A DNA stretch of 64,000 nucleotides from DASUBV01 sp036501025. GTDB taxonomy: Bacteria; Actinomycetota; Actinomycetes; Streptosporangiales; Streptosporangiaceae. The notes under the pieces are model-generated. The model ran no database searches. It was not told the origin of the DNA and saw nothing but the letters and a program-made list of their open reading frames with translations. Positions 8,952 to 17,416 of the stretch are shown piece after piece. Location: NCBI GenBank assembly GCA_036501025.1, contig DASYBB010000044.1, forward strand, positions 124,001 to 188,000. Direction: 5' to 3'. Each line of letters starts with the position of its first letter. Within the stretch, counting starts at the first letter, position 1. A program made the position numbers and the translations under genes.

Positions 8952-10393
8952 CGCTCCCGCCGGGCACCGCTGACGAGTACCCCCTGCGCGCGAGCTGCCA
9001 GCCCGACCTGCGCGACGAGTGGGAGCAGCTCGCGGCCTTGCTCCCGGCCGGCCTGCTCCCGGCCGGCCTGCTCCCGGCCGGGCTGCCCCCGGTCGAGCCC
9101 CTGCCGGGAGGCCTGGCCCCGGGCGACCTGGCCCCGGGCGACCTGGCCCCAGGCGACCTGGCCCCGGCCGGTGGTCAGGAGGACGGCCCGGATGCGGCCG
9201 GTGATCTGGACCGCTGCGCGGTCCTGGACTGGGCGCGGTCGGGGCTGATGCAGCTGACCGGGCCGCCCGCCGGGCCGCCGCTGGCCCCGGAGGCGCCGGT
9301 GCTGCCGAGGGCCGGCCTGGTCGCGGCGGCGGTGAGGGCCCTGGCCGGCCGGGTCGGCGATCCGGTGCGGCCCGATCTGCGCCATCTCCTGGCCTACCGC
9401 GCTTCGCTCACCGGCTGGCGCCGGGCCGGAACGGTGTCGGCGGGCGGCACGTGCCGCATCCTGCCGGCCGCCGACGGGTGGCTGGCGCTGAATCTCGCCC
9501 GGCCCGACGACCTGGACAGCGTGCCGGCCATCCTGGGCCGCCCGCTGGACCGGGGCCCGTGGGCGGAGCTGGCGGCCGACGCCGCGGTGCGCCCGGCCGC
9601 GGACCTGGCCGCCGCGGCCCAGGCCCTGGGAGTGCCGGCCGCCGTCCTGGCCAGCGCGCCGCCGGTGCCCGCCGTAATGACCCGGCTCGGGACCGCCGGG
9701 ACGGCGCCCCGGCTGGTGCTGGACCTGTCCGCGATGTGGGCGGGCCCGCTGTGCGCCCGGATTCTCGGCCAGGCCGGCTGGCGGGTGCTCAAGGTCGAGG
9801 ACGCCCGCCGCCCGGACGGGGCGCGGTCCGGCCCGGCGGCGTTCTACGCCGACCTGCACGCGGGCAGCCCCACCGTGCGCCTCGACTTCGGCTCCGCGGC
9901 CGGGCGGGCCGAGCTGGCCCGGCTCGCCGCGCAGGCCGGCGTCGTCATCGAGAGCAGCAGGCCGCGCGCGCTGCGCCGGCTGGGCCTGGCCGCCGAGGAC
10001 TGGCTCGCCGCCGCCCCCGGCCGGGTCTGGGTCAGCCTGACCGGCTACGGCCGGGCCGACCCGCAGCAGCGAGTCGCCTTCGGCGACGACGCCGCCGTGG
10101 CCGGCGGCCTGGTCGCCCGGACCGCGGACGGCACGCCCGTCTTCTGCGGCGATGCCATCGCCGACCCGCTCAGCGGGCTGTTCGCCGCGCTCGCCGCCCT
10201 GGCCGCGCTGGCTTCCGGCGGCGGCTGGCTGGCGGACGTGGCCATGGCCGGGGTGTGCGCCCATCTCGCCCGGCCGTCGGCCGCGCCGGCCCGGCAGCAC
10301 GTCATTTCCGCGACCGCGGCCGGCCCGGCCGGGCCGACCGACAGCTGGACCGTCCGCCACGGCACGGCCGCCGCGGCGGTGCGCGGGCCGTGA
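8948..10393 (+). CDS. CaiB/BaiF family CoA-transferase
   Basis: GTG 8948 overlaps the upstream stop; 481 residues. Class III CoA-transferases move CoA between carboxylic acids through an aspartyl mixed anhydride. The core around residues 255-300 has LVLDLSAMWAGPLCARIL and GWRVLKVEDARRPDG, and further on FCGDAIADPLSGLFAALAAL supplies the Asp at the catalytic position. The N-terminal 60 residues contain two sets of 5-residue tandem repeats (GLLPA and GDLAP types), an unusual low-complexity insert encoded by 15-bp repeats. The stop overlaps GTG 10390 of the next gene. The acid activated is unknown. Confidence 0.9.
   Translation: MTLPPGTADEYPLRASCQPDLRDEWEQLAALLPAGLLPAGLLPAGLPPVEPLPGGLAPGDLAPGDLAPGDLAPAGGQEDGPDAAGDLDRCAVLDWARSGLMQLTGPPAGPPLAPEAPVLPRAGLVAAAVRALAGRVGDPVRPDLRHLLAYRASLTGWRRAGTVSAGGTCRILPAADGWLALNLARPDDLDSVPAILGRPLDRGPWAELAADAAVRPAADLAAAAQALGVPAAVLASAPPVPAVMTRLGTAGTAPRLVLDLSAMWAGPLCARILGQAGWRVLKVEDARRPDGARSGPAAFYADLHAGSPTVRLDFGSAAGRAELARLAAQAGVVIESSRPRALRRLGLAAEDWLAAAPGRVWVSLTGYGRADPQQRVAFGDDAAVAGGLVARTADGTPVFCGDAIADPLSGLFAALAALAALASGGGWLADVAMAGVCAHLARPSAAPARQHVISATAAGPAGPTDSWTVRHGTAAAAVRGP
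9038..9171 (+). repeat. Two adjacent sets of 15-bp in-frame tandem repeats
   Basis: Three near-identical copies of ctcccggccggcctg (9041-9085) are followed after a short spacer by about four copies of ggcgacctggccccg (9110-9171). Both have a 15-bp period and stay in frame, adding Leu/Pro/Ala/Gly/Asp pentapeptides to the N-terminal part of the CoA-transferase. The period and sequence are visible directly; slippage during replication is the likely origin. Confidence 0.9.
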
Positions 10394-10556
10394 GCACGGA
10401 CCCGCCGAACCGGCACGGCCTCTCCGGCGGTGCGCGGGCCGTGAGCACGGACCCGCCGAACCGGCACGGCCTCCCCGGCGGTGCGCGCGCCATGAGCACG
10501 GACCCGCCGAACCGGCACGGCCTCCCCGGCGGTGCGCGGGCCATGAGCACGGACCC
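10376..10556 (+). repeat. 51-bp tandem repeat, about 3.5 copies, each with an in-frame start codon
   Basis: Units begin at 10376, 10427, 10478 and 10529 with nearly identical sequence; each contains GTGAGCACGG or ATGAGCACGG followed by acccgccgaaccggcacggc in the full copies. The period of 51 bp is 17 codons, so the frame is kept and the protein gains MSTDPPNRHGL-type units. The first copy also contains the stop codon of the CoA-transferase. The repeat thus multiplies the start region of the downstream gene. Confidence 0.95.
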
Positions 10557-12006
10557 GGCGCCCCGCCGCGGCCAGGCGGCGGCCGCCGCGGACAGCCTCG
10601 TCCTGGTGCAGAACGCCGAGGTCAACGGGCGGCCCGGCCGGGACGTCCGGGTCGGCCCCGGGGAGATCCTGGCCGTCGGCTCCGGGCTGGCCCGCCGCCG
10701 CGGCGAGCGCGTGCTCGACGCGCGCGGCGGCGCCGTCATCCCCGGCCTGCATGACCATCACCTGCACCTGCGGGCGGTGGTTGCCGCCCGGCAGTCCCTC
10801 GACCTGTCCGGCGTGGCCGGCCCGGCCGCCTTCGACGCGCTGGTGGCGACGGCGGCGCAGGAAGCCGGGCCCGGTCGCTGGCTGCGGGCCACCGGCTGGA
10901 GCGAGCACGCGGGCGGCCAGCTCGACCGGTACCGGCTCGATGCCCTCGCCGGACCGCGGCCGGTCCGGGTCCAGCACCGCAGCGGCGCCATGTGGGTGCT
11001 GAACTCAGCCGCCCTGCAGCAGGTCGGAGCCGACGACGCCGAGCTCGACGGGGTCGAGCGAGACGACGCGGGCCGGCCCACCGGCCGGCTGCTGCGGCTG
11101 GACGACTGGCTCCGCTCCCGGCTGCCGCCCGGGCCCGGCGCCGGCGGGCTGCGCGCCGATCTCGCTGCTTACGCGCGCGAGTGCGCCCGGGCCGGCGTGA
11201 CGGGGTTCACCGACGCCACGCCGGGCATCAGCCAGGCCGAGGTCGATGAGCTGGGGCAGCTGTCCGCGGCCGGCATCATCCCGCAGCGCCTGATGCTGAT
11301 GGCGCCAGCCGGCCTGCGGGAGCCCCCGGCCGCCGCGGTGACGCTGGGGCCGCAGAAGCTGATCCTGGATGACGCCACCCTGCCCGACGCCGCTGAGCTC
11401 GCCGCCGTGATCAGCCAGGCGCACCGCAGCGGCTCCGCGGTCGCCGTGCACTGCGTCACGGCCGAGCAGCTGATCGTCACCGTGGCGGCGCTGGAGCGAG
11501 CCGGGCCGGCCGGCGACCGGATCGAGCACGCGAGCGTCGTCCCGCCCGGCTACCCGGCGGAGCTGGCCCGGCTCGGGCTGACCGTGGTCACCCAGCCCGG
11601 GTTCATCAGCGACCGCGGCGATGACTACCGGCGCGAGGTGGACGCCGCGGAGCAGCCGTGGCTGTACCCGTGCGCCACCCTCATCCGGGCCGGCGTGGCG
11701 GTCGCGGGCAGCACCGACGCCCCGTTCGGCCCCGCTGACCCGTGGCGGTGCATCGCGGCCGCGGTGAACCGGCGCACCCCCGGCGGCCATGTGCTCGGGC
11801 GGCCGGAGCGGATATCCGCCGGGCGGGCGCTGCGGCTGTTCCTGGGCGCGGCGGACGACCCCGGCCGGCCGCGCACCGTCGCGCCGGGGCAGCCCGCGGA
11901 CCTGTGCGTGCTCCGGGCACCACTGCGCCAGGTGCTGGCCCGCCCGGCGGCCGACGCCGTCCGGGCCGCCATCATCGCCGGACAGGTCCTCGAGGCCGGC
12001 CCGTAG
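10390..12006 (+). CDS. Amidohydrolase family 3 protein (YtcJ/NfdA-like)
   Basis: A metal-dependent hydrolase: VIPGLHDHHLHLRAV carries the HxH ligands, later ones are AVHCVT and DRIEHASV, and GSTDAPFG near the C-terminus supplies the Asp. The domain resembles N-substituted formamide deformylases and YtcJ proteins. The start is uncertain because a 51-bp tandem repeat supplies four in-frame candidates, GTG 10390 and 10441, ATG 10492 and 10543. GTG 10390 overlaps the upstream stop and gives 538 residues; ATG 10543 gives 487 residues and is the last before the folded domain, so it is closest to the usual family length. It ends the crotonase, CoA-transferase, amidohydrolase unit. Confidence 0.88.
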   Translation: MSTDPPNRHGLSGGARAVSTDPPNRHGLPGGARAMSTDPPNRHGLPGGARAMSTDPAPRRGQAAAAADSLVLVQNAEVNGRPGRDVRVGPGEILAVGSGLARRRGERVLDARGGAVIPGLHDHHLHLRAVVAARQSLDLSGVAGPAAFDALVATAAQEAGPGRWLRATGWSEHAGGQLDRYRLDALAGPRPVRVQHRSGAMWVLNSAALQQVGADDAELDGVERDDAGRPTGRLLRLDDWLRSRLPPGPGAGGLRADLAAYARECARAGVTGFTDATPGISQAEVDELGQLSAAGIIPQRLMLMAPAGLREPPAAAVTLGPQKLILDDATLPDAAELAAVISQAHRSGSAVAVHCVTAEQLIVTVAALERAGPAGDRIEHASVVPPGYPAELARLGLTVVTQPGFISDRGDDYRREVDAAEQPWLYPCATLIRAGVAVAGSTDAPFGPADPWRCIAAAVNRRTPGGHVLGRPERISAGRALRLFLGAADDPGRPRTVAPGQPADLCVLRAPLRQVLARPAADAVRAAIIAGQVLEAGP

Positions 12007-12286
12007 CAGCCGCCCGGCCTGGACGCTTGGCGGAGCCAAATCAGCCTCACCTTGCTCAGAGACCCCGGGCTTTCGGGGGCTGGCGAGGATTGGGAGGGAC
12101 CCAGCCCTTGGTGGTTCGTTTCGTACCCCGTTTCGCATGGCCGATCGAACCACTGATGGCGTGGCCGTCTCGTCCGCTGAGCCGAGAGGCCGGAGGTCCC
12201 GGGCAGACTACAGGTCGCGCTCAGGTCGGGGCCCTTAGCTGGGGGGTCGAGACAGGCGAGCCGAGGGTCAGCCAGGAGGCATCAGC

Positions 12287-13768
12287 ATGGTCCGGAAGTG
12301 GACGCGACGCCAGTTGCTGGGCGGGGCCGGAGCGGCCGGGATCGCCCTGGCGGGCTGTGCGGGCACCGCGCCCAGGCCGTCCCCGGCCAGCCGCGGCCAC
12401 GACGGCTTACAGCATTTCGTGTCCCGCCCGGACCTCACGCCGCCCGTCCTGCGGGTGTCGGGCGCCGCGCCCGCCGATGACTCCCGGCTGACGTTCCTGA
12501 ACGCCCCCTGGACCGGCACCGGGCACGGCGGGTCGATGATTCACGATTCCCGCGGCGAGCTGATCTGGCTCGGCCCGAATACGCCCGCCGAGCACCGGAT
12601 GGACTTCGCCGTCCAGGCCTACCGGGGCAAGCCGGTGCTGACCTGGTGGGAGGGCCTGCTCGTGAACGGCTGGGGCCTGGGCCGGGGCGTCATCGCCGAC
12701 TCCTCTTACCGCACGGCCCACGTCATCCGGGCCGCCCGCGGCCTGCAGGCCGACCTGCACGAGCTCTTCCTGACCCCGCAGGGCACCGCGCTGATCACCG
12801 CCTACCGCACCTCGCCGGCGGACCTGTCCGCCGTCGGCGGCCCGGCCAGCGGCGGGTACGTGGTCTCGGGCGTGGCCCAGGAAATCGACATCGCCACCGG
12901 AGCGCTGGTCTTCGAGTGGGACAGCCGGGACCACGTACCGCTCACCGAGAGCCACCAGGCGTTCGCCGGCGGGACGCGCGACAACCCCTACAACTACTTC
13001 CACATCAACTCGATCAGCGTCGCACCGGACGGCGACCTGCTGATCTCGGCCCGCAACACCTGGACCATCTACAAGGTGGCCCGCCCGAGCGGCCGGATCG
13101 CCTGGCGCCTCGGCGGCAAGAAGTCTGACTTCGCGCTCGGCCCCGGCGTCCGGTTCCACTGGCAGCACCATGTCCGGCCGCACGGGCCGGACGTACTGAC
13201 CGTGTTCGACAACGGCGCGGCCCCGGCACTGGAGCGCCGCTCGCGCGGCCTGATCCTGCACCTGGACACCGGCGCGCGGCGGGTGACGCTGGCCCGCGAG
13301 CTCATCCATCCCGGCCGGCGGCTGCTCGCCGGGGCCATGGGCAGCATCCAGCTGCTGCCGGGCGGGCGCACCATGGTCGGCTGGGGCAGCAGGGCGTACT
13401 TCTCCGAGTTCGACAGCGCGGGCCGGCTGCTGGCCGACACCGGGATGGGACCGAGTCACCCGTCCTACCGGGCGCTGAGCTACCCCTGGGCCGGCCACCC
13501 GGCCGAGGCGCCGGCCCTGGCCGCGCGCCCCCGCCCCGGCGGCGCGACGGTCCATGCCAGCTGGAACGGCGCGACCGGCGTCGCGTCCTGGGCGGTCCTG
13601 GCCGGCCCGTCGGTGACATCGCTGGCGCCCGTGGGCTCAGCCCTCCGCGCGGGCTTCGAGACGGCCATCGCGGTGCCCAGCCGCGGGCCGTACTTCGCGG
13701 TCGAGCCGCGCGACGCCGGCGGGCGCCCCCTGGCGCGGTCCGCGCCGGCCCGGCTGAGCCTTTCCTGA
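12287..13768 (+). CDS. Tat-exported lipoprotein of the arylsulfotransferase (ASST) family, copy 1
   Basis: 493 residues; ATG 12287 has AGGAGG about 9 nt upstream. The N-terminus is a Tat lipoprotein signal: TRRQLLGG, then a hydrophobic stretch ending in the lipobox IALAGC. The mature part is a beta-propeller-like protein with NYFHINSISVAPDGDLLIS, WRLGGKKSDF, WQHHVRPHG and AYFSEFDSAGRLL, as in arylsulfotransferase-family proteins of actinomycetes. ASST enzymes transfer sulfate between phenols using an active-site His; conserved His residues are present, but many actinobacterial members are of unproven function. It is probably anchored outside the cytoplasmic membrane. A paralogue with the same architecture follows 132 bp later. 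Confidence 0.87.
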   Translation: MVRKWTRRQLLGGAGAAGIALAGCAGTAPRPSPASRGHDGLQHFVSRPDLTPPVLRVSGAAPADDSRLTFLNAPWTGTGHGGSMIHDSRGELIWLGPNTPAEHRMDFAVQAYRGKPVLTWWEGLLVNGWGLGRGVIADSSYRTAHVIRAARGLQADLHELFLTPQGTALITAYRTSPADLSAVGGPASGGYVVSGVAQEIDIATGALVFEWDSRDHVPLTESHQAFAGGTRDNPYNYFHINSISVAPDGDLLISARNTWTIYKVARPSGRIAWRLGGKKSDFALGPGVRFHWQHHVRPHGPDVLTVFDNGAAPALERRSRGLILHLDTGARRVTLARELIHPGRRLLAGAMGSIQLLPGGRTMVGWGSRAYFSEFDSAGRLLADTGMGPSHPSYRALSYPWAGHPAEAPALAARPRPGGATVHASWNGATGVASWAVLAGPSVTSLAPVGSALRAGFETAIAVPSRGPYFAVEPRDAGGRPLARSAPARLSLS

Positions 13769-13900
13769 CCGCCGTCCTGGGCGTCGGCCCTGCTCAGCGA
13801 CTTCTGATCTTGCTTTCAGGCCATCACCTGACTCCCCCTTTAACTTTCCATTACCTAACTGTTTCTCCCCCTGTCAGGGCACAACTCAAAGGACGGCCGC

Positions 13901-15418
13901 ATGACTCAGGCCTGGACCCGGCGCCAGCTACTGCAACGCGGCGGGTCAGCCGTCATCGGGGCGACCGGGCTCGGCCTCGGCCTCGCCGCGTGCGGCACGA
14001 AGGCAGCACCGAGCCTGGCCGCCCGGGCCGCGGTCCCCGCCGTGCCCGTCGCCTCCGGCACTCGCGCCTTCGTCTCCCGACCGGACCTGCATCCGCCCAC
14101 CGTCACCGTGACCCAGTACACCCAGCCGTCCGGCGGCCCGCCGTACCTGTTCCTGGCTCCGCCGGCCTCCGGGCCGGGCCAGGGGGGCGCCATGATCCTG
14201 GACCGGCGCGGCGACCTGATCTGGTTCTCGCCCGACACCGCGGGCAACTCGGTGATGGACTTCCGCCCGCAGGCCTACCAGGGCGCGACCGTCCTGACCT
14301 ACTTCCAGGGCCTCGTCACCGCGGCCGGCTACGGCCAGGGCCGGGCCGTGATCGCCGATGCGGGCTACCACACCACGCACGTCATCCGGGCCGCCGGCGG
14401 GCTGCAGGCCGACCTGCACGAGTTCTTCCTCACCCCGCAGGGCACCGCCCTGATCACCGCCTACCGCCCGGCCCCGGCCGACCTGACGGCGGTGGGCGGC
14501 CCGGCCGGCGGCCACGTGCTCGCGGGCGTGGTGCAGGAGATCGACATCGCCACCGGGAAGGTGCTGTTCCAGTGGGACAGCCTGGACCACGTCCCGGTGA
14601 CCGACAGCTACCTGAAGTTCTCCGGCGGCACCGCCGCCAAGCCGTACGACTACTTCCACATCAACTCGATCGCCGTCGCCCCGGACGGCGACCTCATCAT
14701 CTCCGCCCGCCACACCTGGGCCGTGTACAAGATTGCCCGGCCCAGCGGCTCGATCGCCTGGCAGCTGAACGGGAAGAAATCAGACTTCACCATGGGCCGC
14801 GGATCCGGGTTCGCCTGGCAGCACGACGCGCGCCCGCACGGGGCCACGACGCTGACGCTGTTCGACGACGGCGCCGCCCCGGCGGAGGAGAAGCAGTCCC
14901 GCGCGCTGATCCTGGACCTGGACACCACCGCCATGACCGCCACCCTGCGCCAGGCCTTCACGCACCCGAGCAAGACGCTGCTGGCCTCAGCCGAGGGGAA
15001 CGCCCAGCTGCTGCCGGACGGGCGGATGTTCGTCGGCTGGGGCGCCGAGCCGTACTTCTCCGAGTTCGCGCCCGACGGCACGCTGCGCCTGGACGGCGCC
15101 ATCACCGCGGGCGACCCGTCCTACCGGTCCTTCACCGCGGACTGGGACGGCCAGCCCGACGACCAGCCGGCCGCCGCCGCCCGCCAGCGGCCCGGCGGCG
15201 CCACCGTGTACGCGAGCTGGAACGGCGCGACCGGCATCGCCGGCTGGTCGGTGCTGGCCGGGAAGACCCCGGCCACCCTGACCACCGCGGCATCAGCGCC
15301 GCGCACCGGCTTCGAGACCGCCATCGCGGTGCCCGACGCCGGGCCGTACTTCGCGGCCGAGCCGCACGACGCCAGCAGGAAAGCGCTCGGCCGGTCTCCG
15401 GTGATCAAGCTGGCCTAG
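13901..15418 (+). CDS. Tat-exported lipoprotein of the arylsulfotransferase (ASST) family, copy 2
   Basis: 505 residues, clearly a tandem paralogue of the gene ending at 13768. Shared blocks include AHVIRAARGLQADLHE versus THVIRAAGGLQADLHE, FLTPQGTALITAYR, NSIAVAPDGDLIISARHTW and ASWNGATGIAGWSVLAG. The signal again has a twin-Arg motif (TRRQLLQRGG) and a lipobox, LGLAAC. ATG 13901 follows AAAGGACGG. The insertion GGPPYLFLAPPASGP replaces a shorter stretch of copy 1, so the two have diverged in the first blade. Both probably sit on the outer face of the membrane and may act on related ligands. Confidence 0.87.
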   Translation: MTQAWTRRQLLQRGGSAVIGATGLGLGLAACGTKAAPSLAARAAVPAVPVASGTRAFVSRPDLHPPTVTVTQYTQPSGGPPYLFLAPPASGPGQGGAMILDRRGDLIWFSPDTAGNSVMDFRPQAYQGATVLTYFQGLVTAAGYGQGRAVIADAGYHTTHVIRAAGGLQADLHEFFLTPQGTALITAYRPAPADLTAVGGPAGGHVLAGVVQEIDIATGKVLFQWDSLDHVPVTDSYLKFSGGTAAKPYDYFHINSIAVAPDGDLIISARHTWAVYKIARPSGSIAWQLNGKKSDFTMGRGSGFAWQHDARPHGATTLTLFDDGAAPAEEKQSRALILDLDTTAMTATLRQAFTHPSKTLLASAEGNAQLLPDGRMFVGWGAEPYFSEFAPDGTLRLDGAITAGDPSYRSFTADWDGQPDDQPAAAARQRPGGATVYASWNGATGIAGWSVLAGKTPATLTTAASAPRTGFETAIAVPDAGPYFAAEPHDASRKALGRSPVIKLA

Positions 15419-15483
15419 ACCTCGCGCCGCCGGCCCGGCCTGACCACCTCGCCGGGCAAACGGCCGCGAATAGGCTGCGGCCG

Positions 15484-16187
15484 GTGGAGTTCACCGACGT
15501 CAAGGCGTCCGAGCCGGTCCGGGGGGTGCCGCCATGGCGTGATCCGCGATGGCTGGCCGACGCGCAGGACTGGATCGACGCGGAGTGCGCCCGGGCCGGG
15601 CAGGCGCGGGCCGGCGCCGTGCTGGCGCGCGGCCGGCCGTACTCCGTCGTCGCCCGCGTGCCGACCGGCGGCGGGACCATCTGGTTCAAGGCCAGCCCGC
15701 CCGCGTCGGCGTTCGAGCCGGCCCGGCTGGCGGCGCTGGCGTCGTGGCAGCCCGGCCGGTTCACCGCGCCGCTTGCCGTCGACCCGGACCGGGCCTGGTC
15801 CCTGAGCCGCGATGGCGGCCAGCATGAGGCCCTGCGCGCGATCGCGCCCCGCGTCCGCGACTGGTGCGCCGAGCTCGACGACCTCGGCATCCCGCCCAGC
15901 CTGGACCACGCCGACGTCCACCCGAACAACATCCTCGCCGCCAGCCGGGCTGGCCCCGGGCGCCCCGAGCTGACCGCGCTCACCGAGGTCTACCTCCAGC
16001 CCTGGATCGCGGGCGGGCACCCCGCGCCGCCGTCGACCGCGCCCTGCCCCCGGCCCTGCGGATCGCGCCGTTCGCGCGCGCCCTGACCTGGGGCCGGATC
16101 TTCCCCTGCTAGCTCGCCCAGCCCGATCCGGGCCGCAGCGCCGCCCGCGCCCTCGCCGCCGCGCTCGAGGCCAGCGCCCTCGGCTGA
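15484..16187 (+). pseudogene. Aminoglycoside phosphotransferase-like gene, degraded
   Basis: GTG 15484 opens a kinase-like protein (APH/choline kinase fold). IWFKASPPAS is near the N-terminus and the catalytic loop LDHADVHPNNILA is intact, but the stretch between SRDGG and LRAIAPRVRDW is much shorter than in normal members, so part of the ATP-binding lobe appears deleted. The open frame stops at 16086 after a shift; in another frame the expected end continues as ALPPALRIAPFARALTWGR with a stop at 16110-16112, then LAQPDPGRSAARALAAALE to TGA 16187. A deletion, a frameshift and an in-frame stop together indicate a true pseudogene. Confidence 0.72.
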
Positions 16188-16232
16188 GCCGCCGCCTCAG
16201 GCCGCGCGAAGGCGGGTCAAGGGGGGCGCAGA

Positions 16233-16889
16233 GTGACGCTCCCACTACGGAGAGACAATAGGGGCCGGGGTATGCGGGCGGGATTCGCGCCGGGGGGCGG
16301 CATGAGGGGTAGCGAGACGATTGCGGTCAGGGCCGCGACGGGGGTCATGGCGCTGGTGGTCGGGCTCGGCGTCGGGGCGTGGAGCATGGGCGGCCTGGCC
16401 CTCGCCCAGCAGGCCGCGCCGACGGCCACGGGCCCGCAGCCCGCCTCGATCTTCCCGGTCACGGGCAAGCCGCTGCCGGGGCCGCTGCCGCCGCCCGCGC
16501 ACCAGCCGCACCGGCACGGGCCCGCCGTCCAGCCGCCCGGCGCCGCCGCGCACGCGCCGGCCACCGTCAGCACGCCCGGCCCGTCCAGCCCTCCGCCTCC
16601 GATGCACAAGTCGGCTGCCGTCCCGATGACCAGGACCACGGGCGGCCAGTTCGGCGGGGGCACGCAGAATCCGTGCAATACGCCCGCCGGCGCCGGGCTG
16701 GGCGACTGCACGCCGGGCGGGGGCGCGCATCCGGCGCCCGGCCAGGCACCCACCCAGGCACCCGACGGCACCCCCGCGCAGAACGCCTGTGCCCGGTCGC
16801 TCGCGGCCGGCCGCGATTCCTGCGCCAACGCTCCGGCCAACGCGCCGGGGCTGGGGCTGCCGCCCGACGAAGCACCGTCCGGGGGCTGA
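16233..16889 (+). CDS. Secreted or membrane-anchored Pro/Ala/Gly-rich protein
   Basis: Up to 218 residues. A signal or anchor segment is visible at VMALVVGLGVGAWSMGGLA; the rest is a low-complexity Pro/Ala/Thr/Gly region with four Cys residues (NPCNTP, GDCTPGG, NACARS, DSCANA) that could form two disulfides. GTG 16233 has a G-rich ribosome site 7 nt upstream; ATG 16272 and ATG 16302 are in-frame alternatives, and 16302 gives a more typical signal peptide. I do not recognise a family. It is probably extracellular, in line with the secreted protease gene that follows. Confidence 0.65.
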   Translation: MTLPLRRDNRGRGMRAGFAPGGGMRGSETIAVRAATGVMALVVGLGVGAWSMGGLALAQQAAPTATGPQPASIFPVTGKPLPGPLPPPAHQPHRHGPAVQPPGAAAHAPATVSTPGPSSPPPPMHKSAAVPMTRTTGGQFGGGTQNPCNTPAGAGLGDCTPGGGAHPAPGQAPTQAPDGTPAQNACARSLAAGRDSCANAPANAPGLGLPPDEAPSGG

Positions 16890-16947
16890 CGGACCTCCCG
16901 GCCAGCCAGCACCCCCCGGGGACTGACGGACCTCCCGGCCAGCCAGC
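16886..16947 (+). repeat. 25-bp direct repeat, 37-bp period, at the 3' end of the secreted-protein gene
   Basis: ctgacggacctcccggccag plus ccagc occurs at 16886-16910 and again at 16923-16947. The first copy contains the stop codon of the upstream gene. No function is evident; it is one of several short duplications at gene ends in this window. Confidence 0.8.
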
Positions 16948-17416
16948 CGGGGCCGCCGCCCTGACCACCGCCGCATCAACGGCCCGCACCGGCTCCGGAA
17001 CGCCATCGCCATGACCGACAGCGCCCGTACGCCGCGGCCGGGCCGCACGGCGCCGACGGGAAGTGCCGGGCCGCCGCCCGGCGGTCAATGACACCAAAGG
17101 GGGCCCCGGCGCCCGGCCGCTCTTTCCCGGCCGGGCTTTTGTAGTCGGCAGCGGACACCGGACCGCACTTATCGCGCCAAAATTCCGATTTATCCGCGTG
17201 CATCGGAGCCGCTGGTTAGCAGGCACGTGCTGCGGCTGGCCAGCGGCACGGACGCGGCAATATTAATCACTTTCGGCCACTGTGCGGTATTTAGGCGAGC
17301 TGGCGGCCGGCGCCGAGTCACCGCTGAACACGAAAACGCACCCGACTGTATGGGATTTCATCCTAAAGAAGGCCCCGTCGGCGTACGTTTGCAGTCGTCA
17401 AATTGCAGGAGGGGAT
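16890..17416. other. Non-coding region upstream of the subtilase gene
   Basis: About 530 bp without a convincing gene. The first half is very GC-rich and carries the direct repeat; from about 17140 to 17400 the base composition drops (for example caatattaatcactttcgg and ggatttcatcctaaagaagg), which is usual for a promoter and 5' leader in such genomes. I looked for cyclic-dinucleotide riboswitch signatures and saw none that I could support. Confidence 0.5.

Noticed and set aside
8681..10360. Long minus-strand open frame over the CoA-transferase gene
   Set aside because: Arg/Gly/Pro-rich shadow of the plus-strand gene without any recognisable motif.
10376..10556. 51-bp repeat as a mobile element or attachment site
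   Set aside because: It lies inside coding sequence, keeps the frame and has no terminal inverted repeats, so simple tandem duplication is enough.
12063..12078. Hairpin CCCCG-ggcttt-CGGGG as a terminator after the amidohydrolase gene
   Set aside because: The stem is only 5 bp and no T-run follows; such short GC stems occur by chance throughout this DNA.
17140..17416. Possible riboswitch in the leader of the subtilase gene
   Set aside because: The region is AT-richer and contains gccgagtcaccgctgaa, but I could not match a known cyclic-dinucleotide or metabolite riboswitch core.
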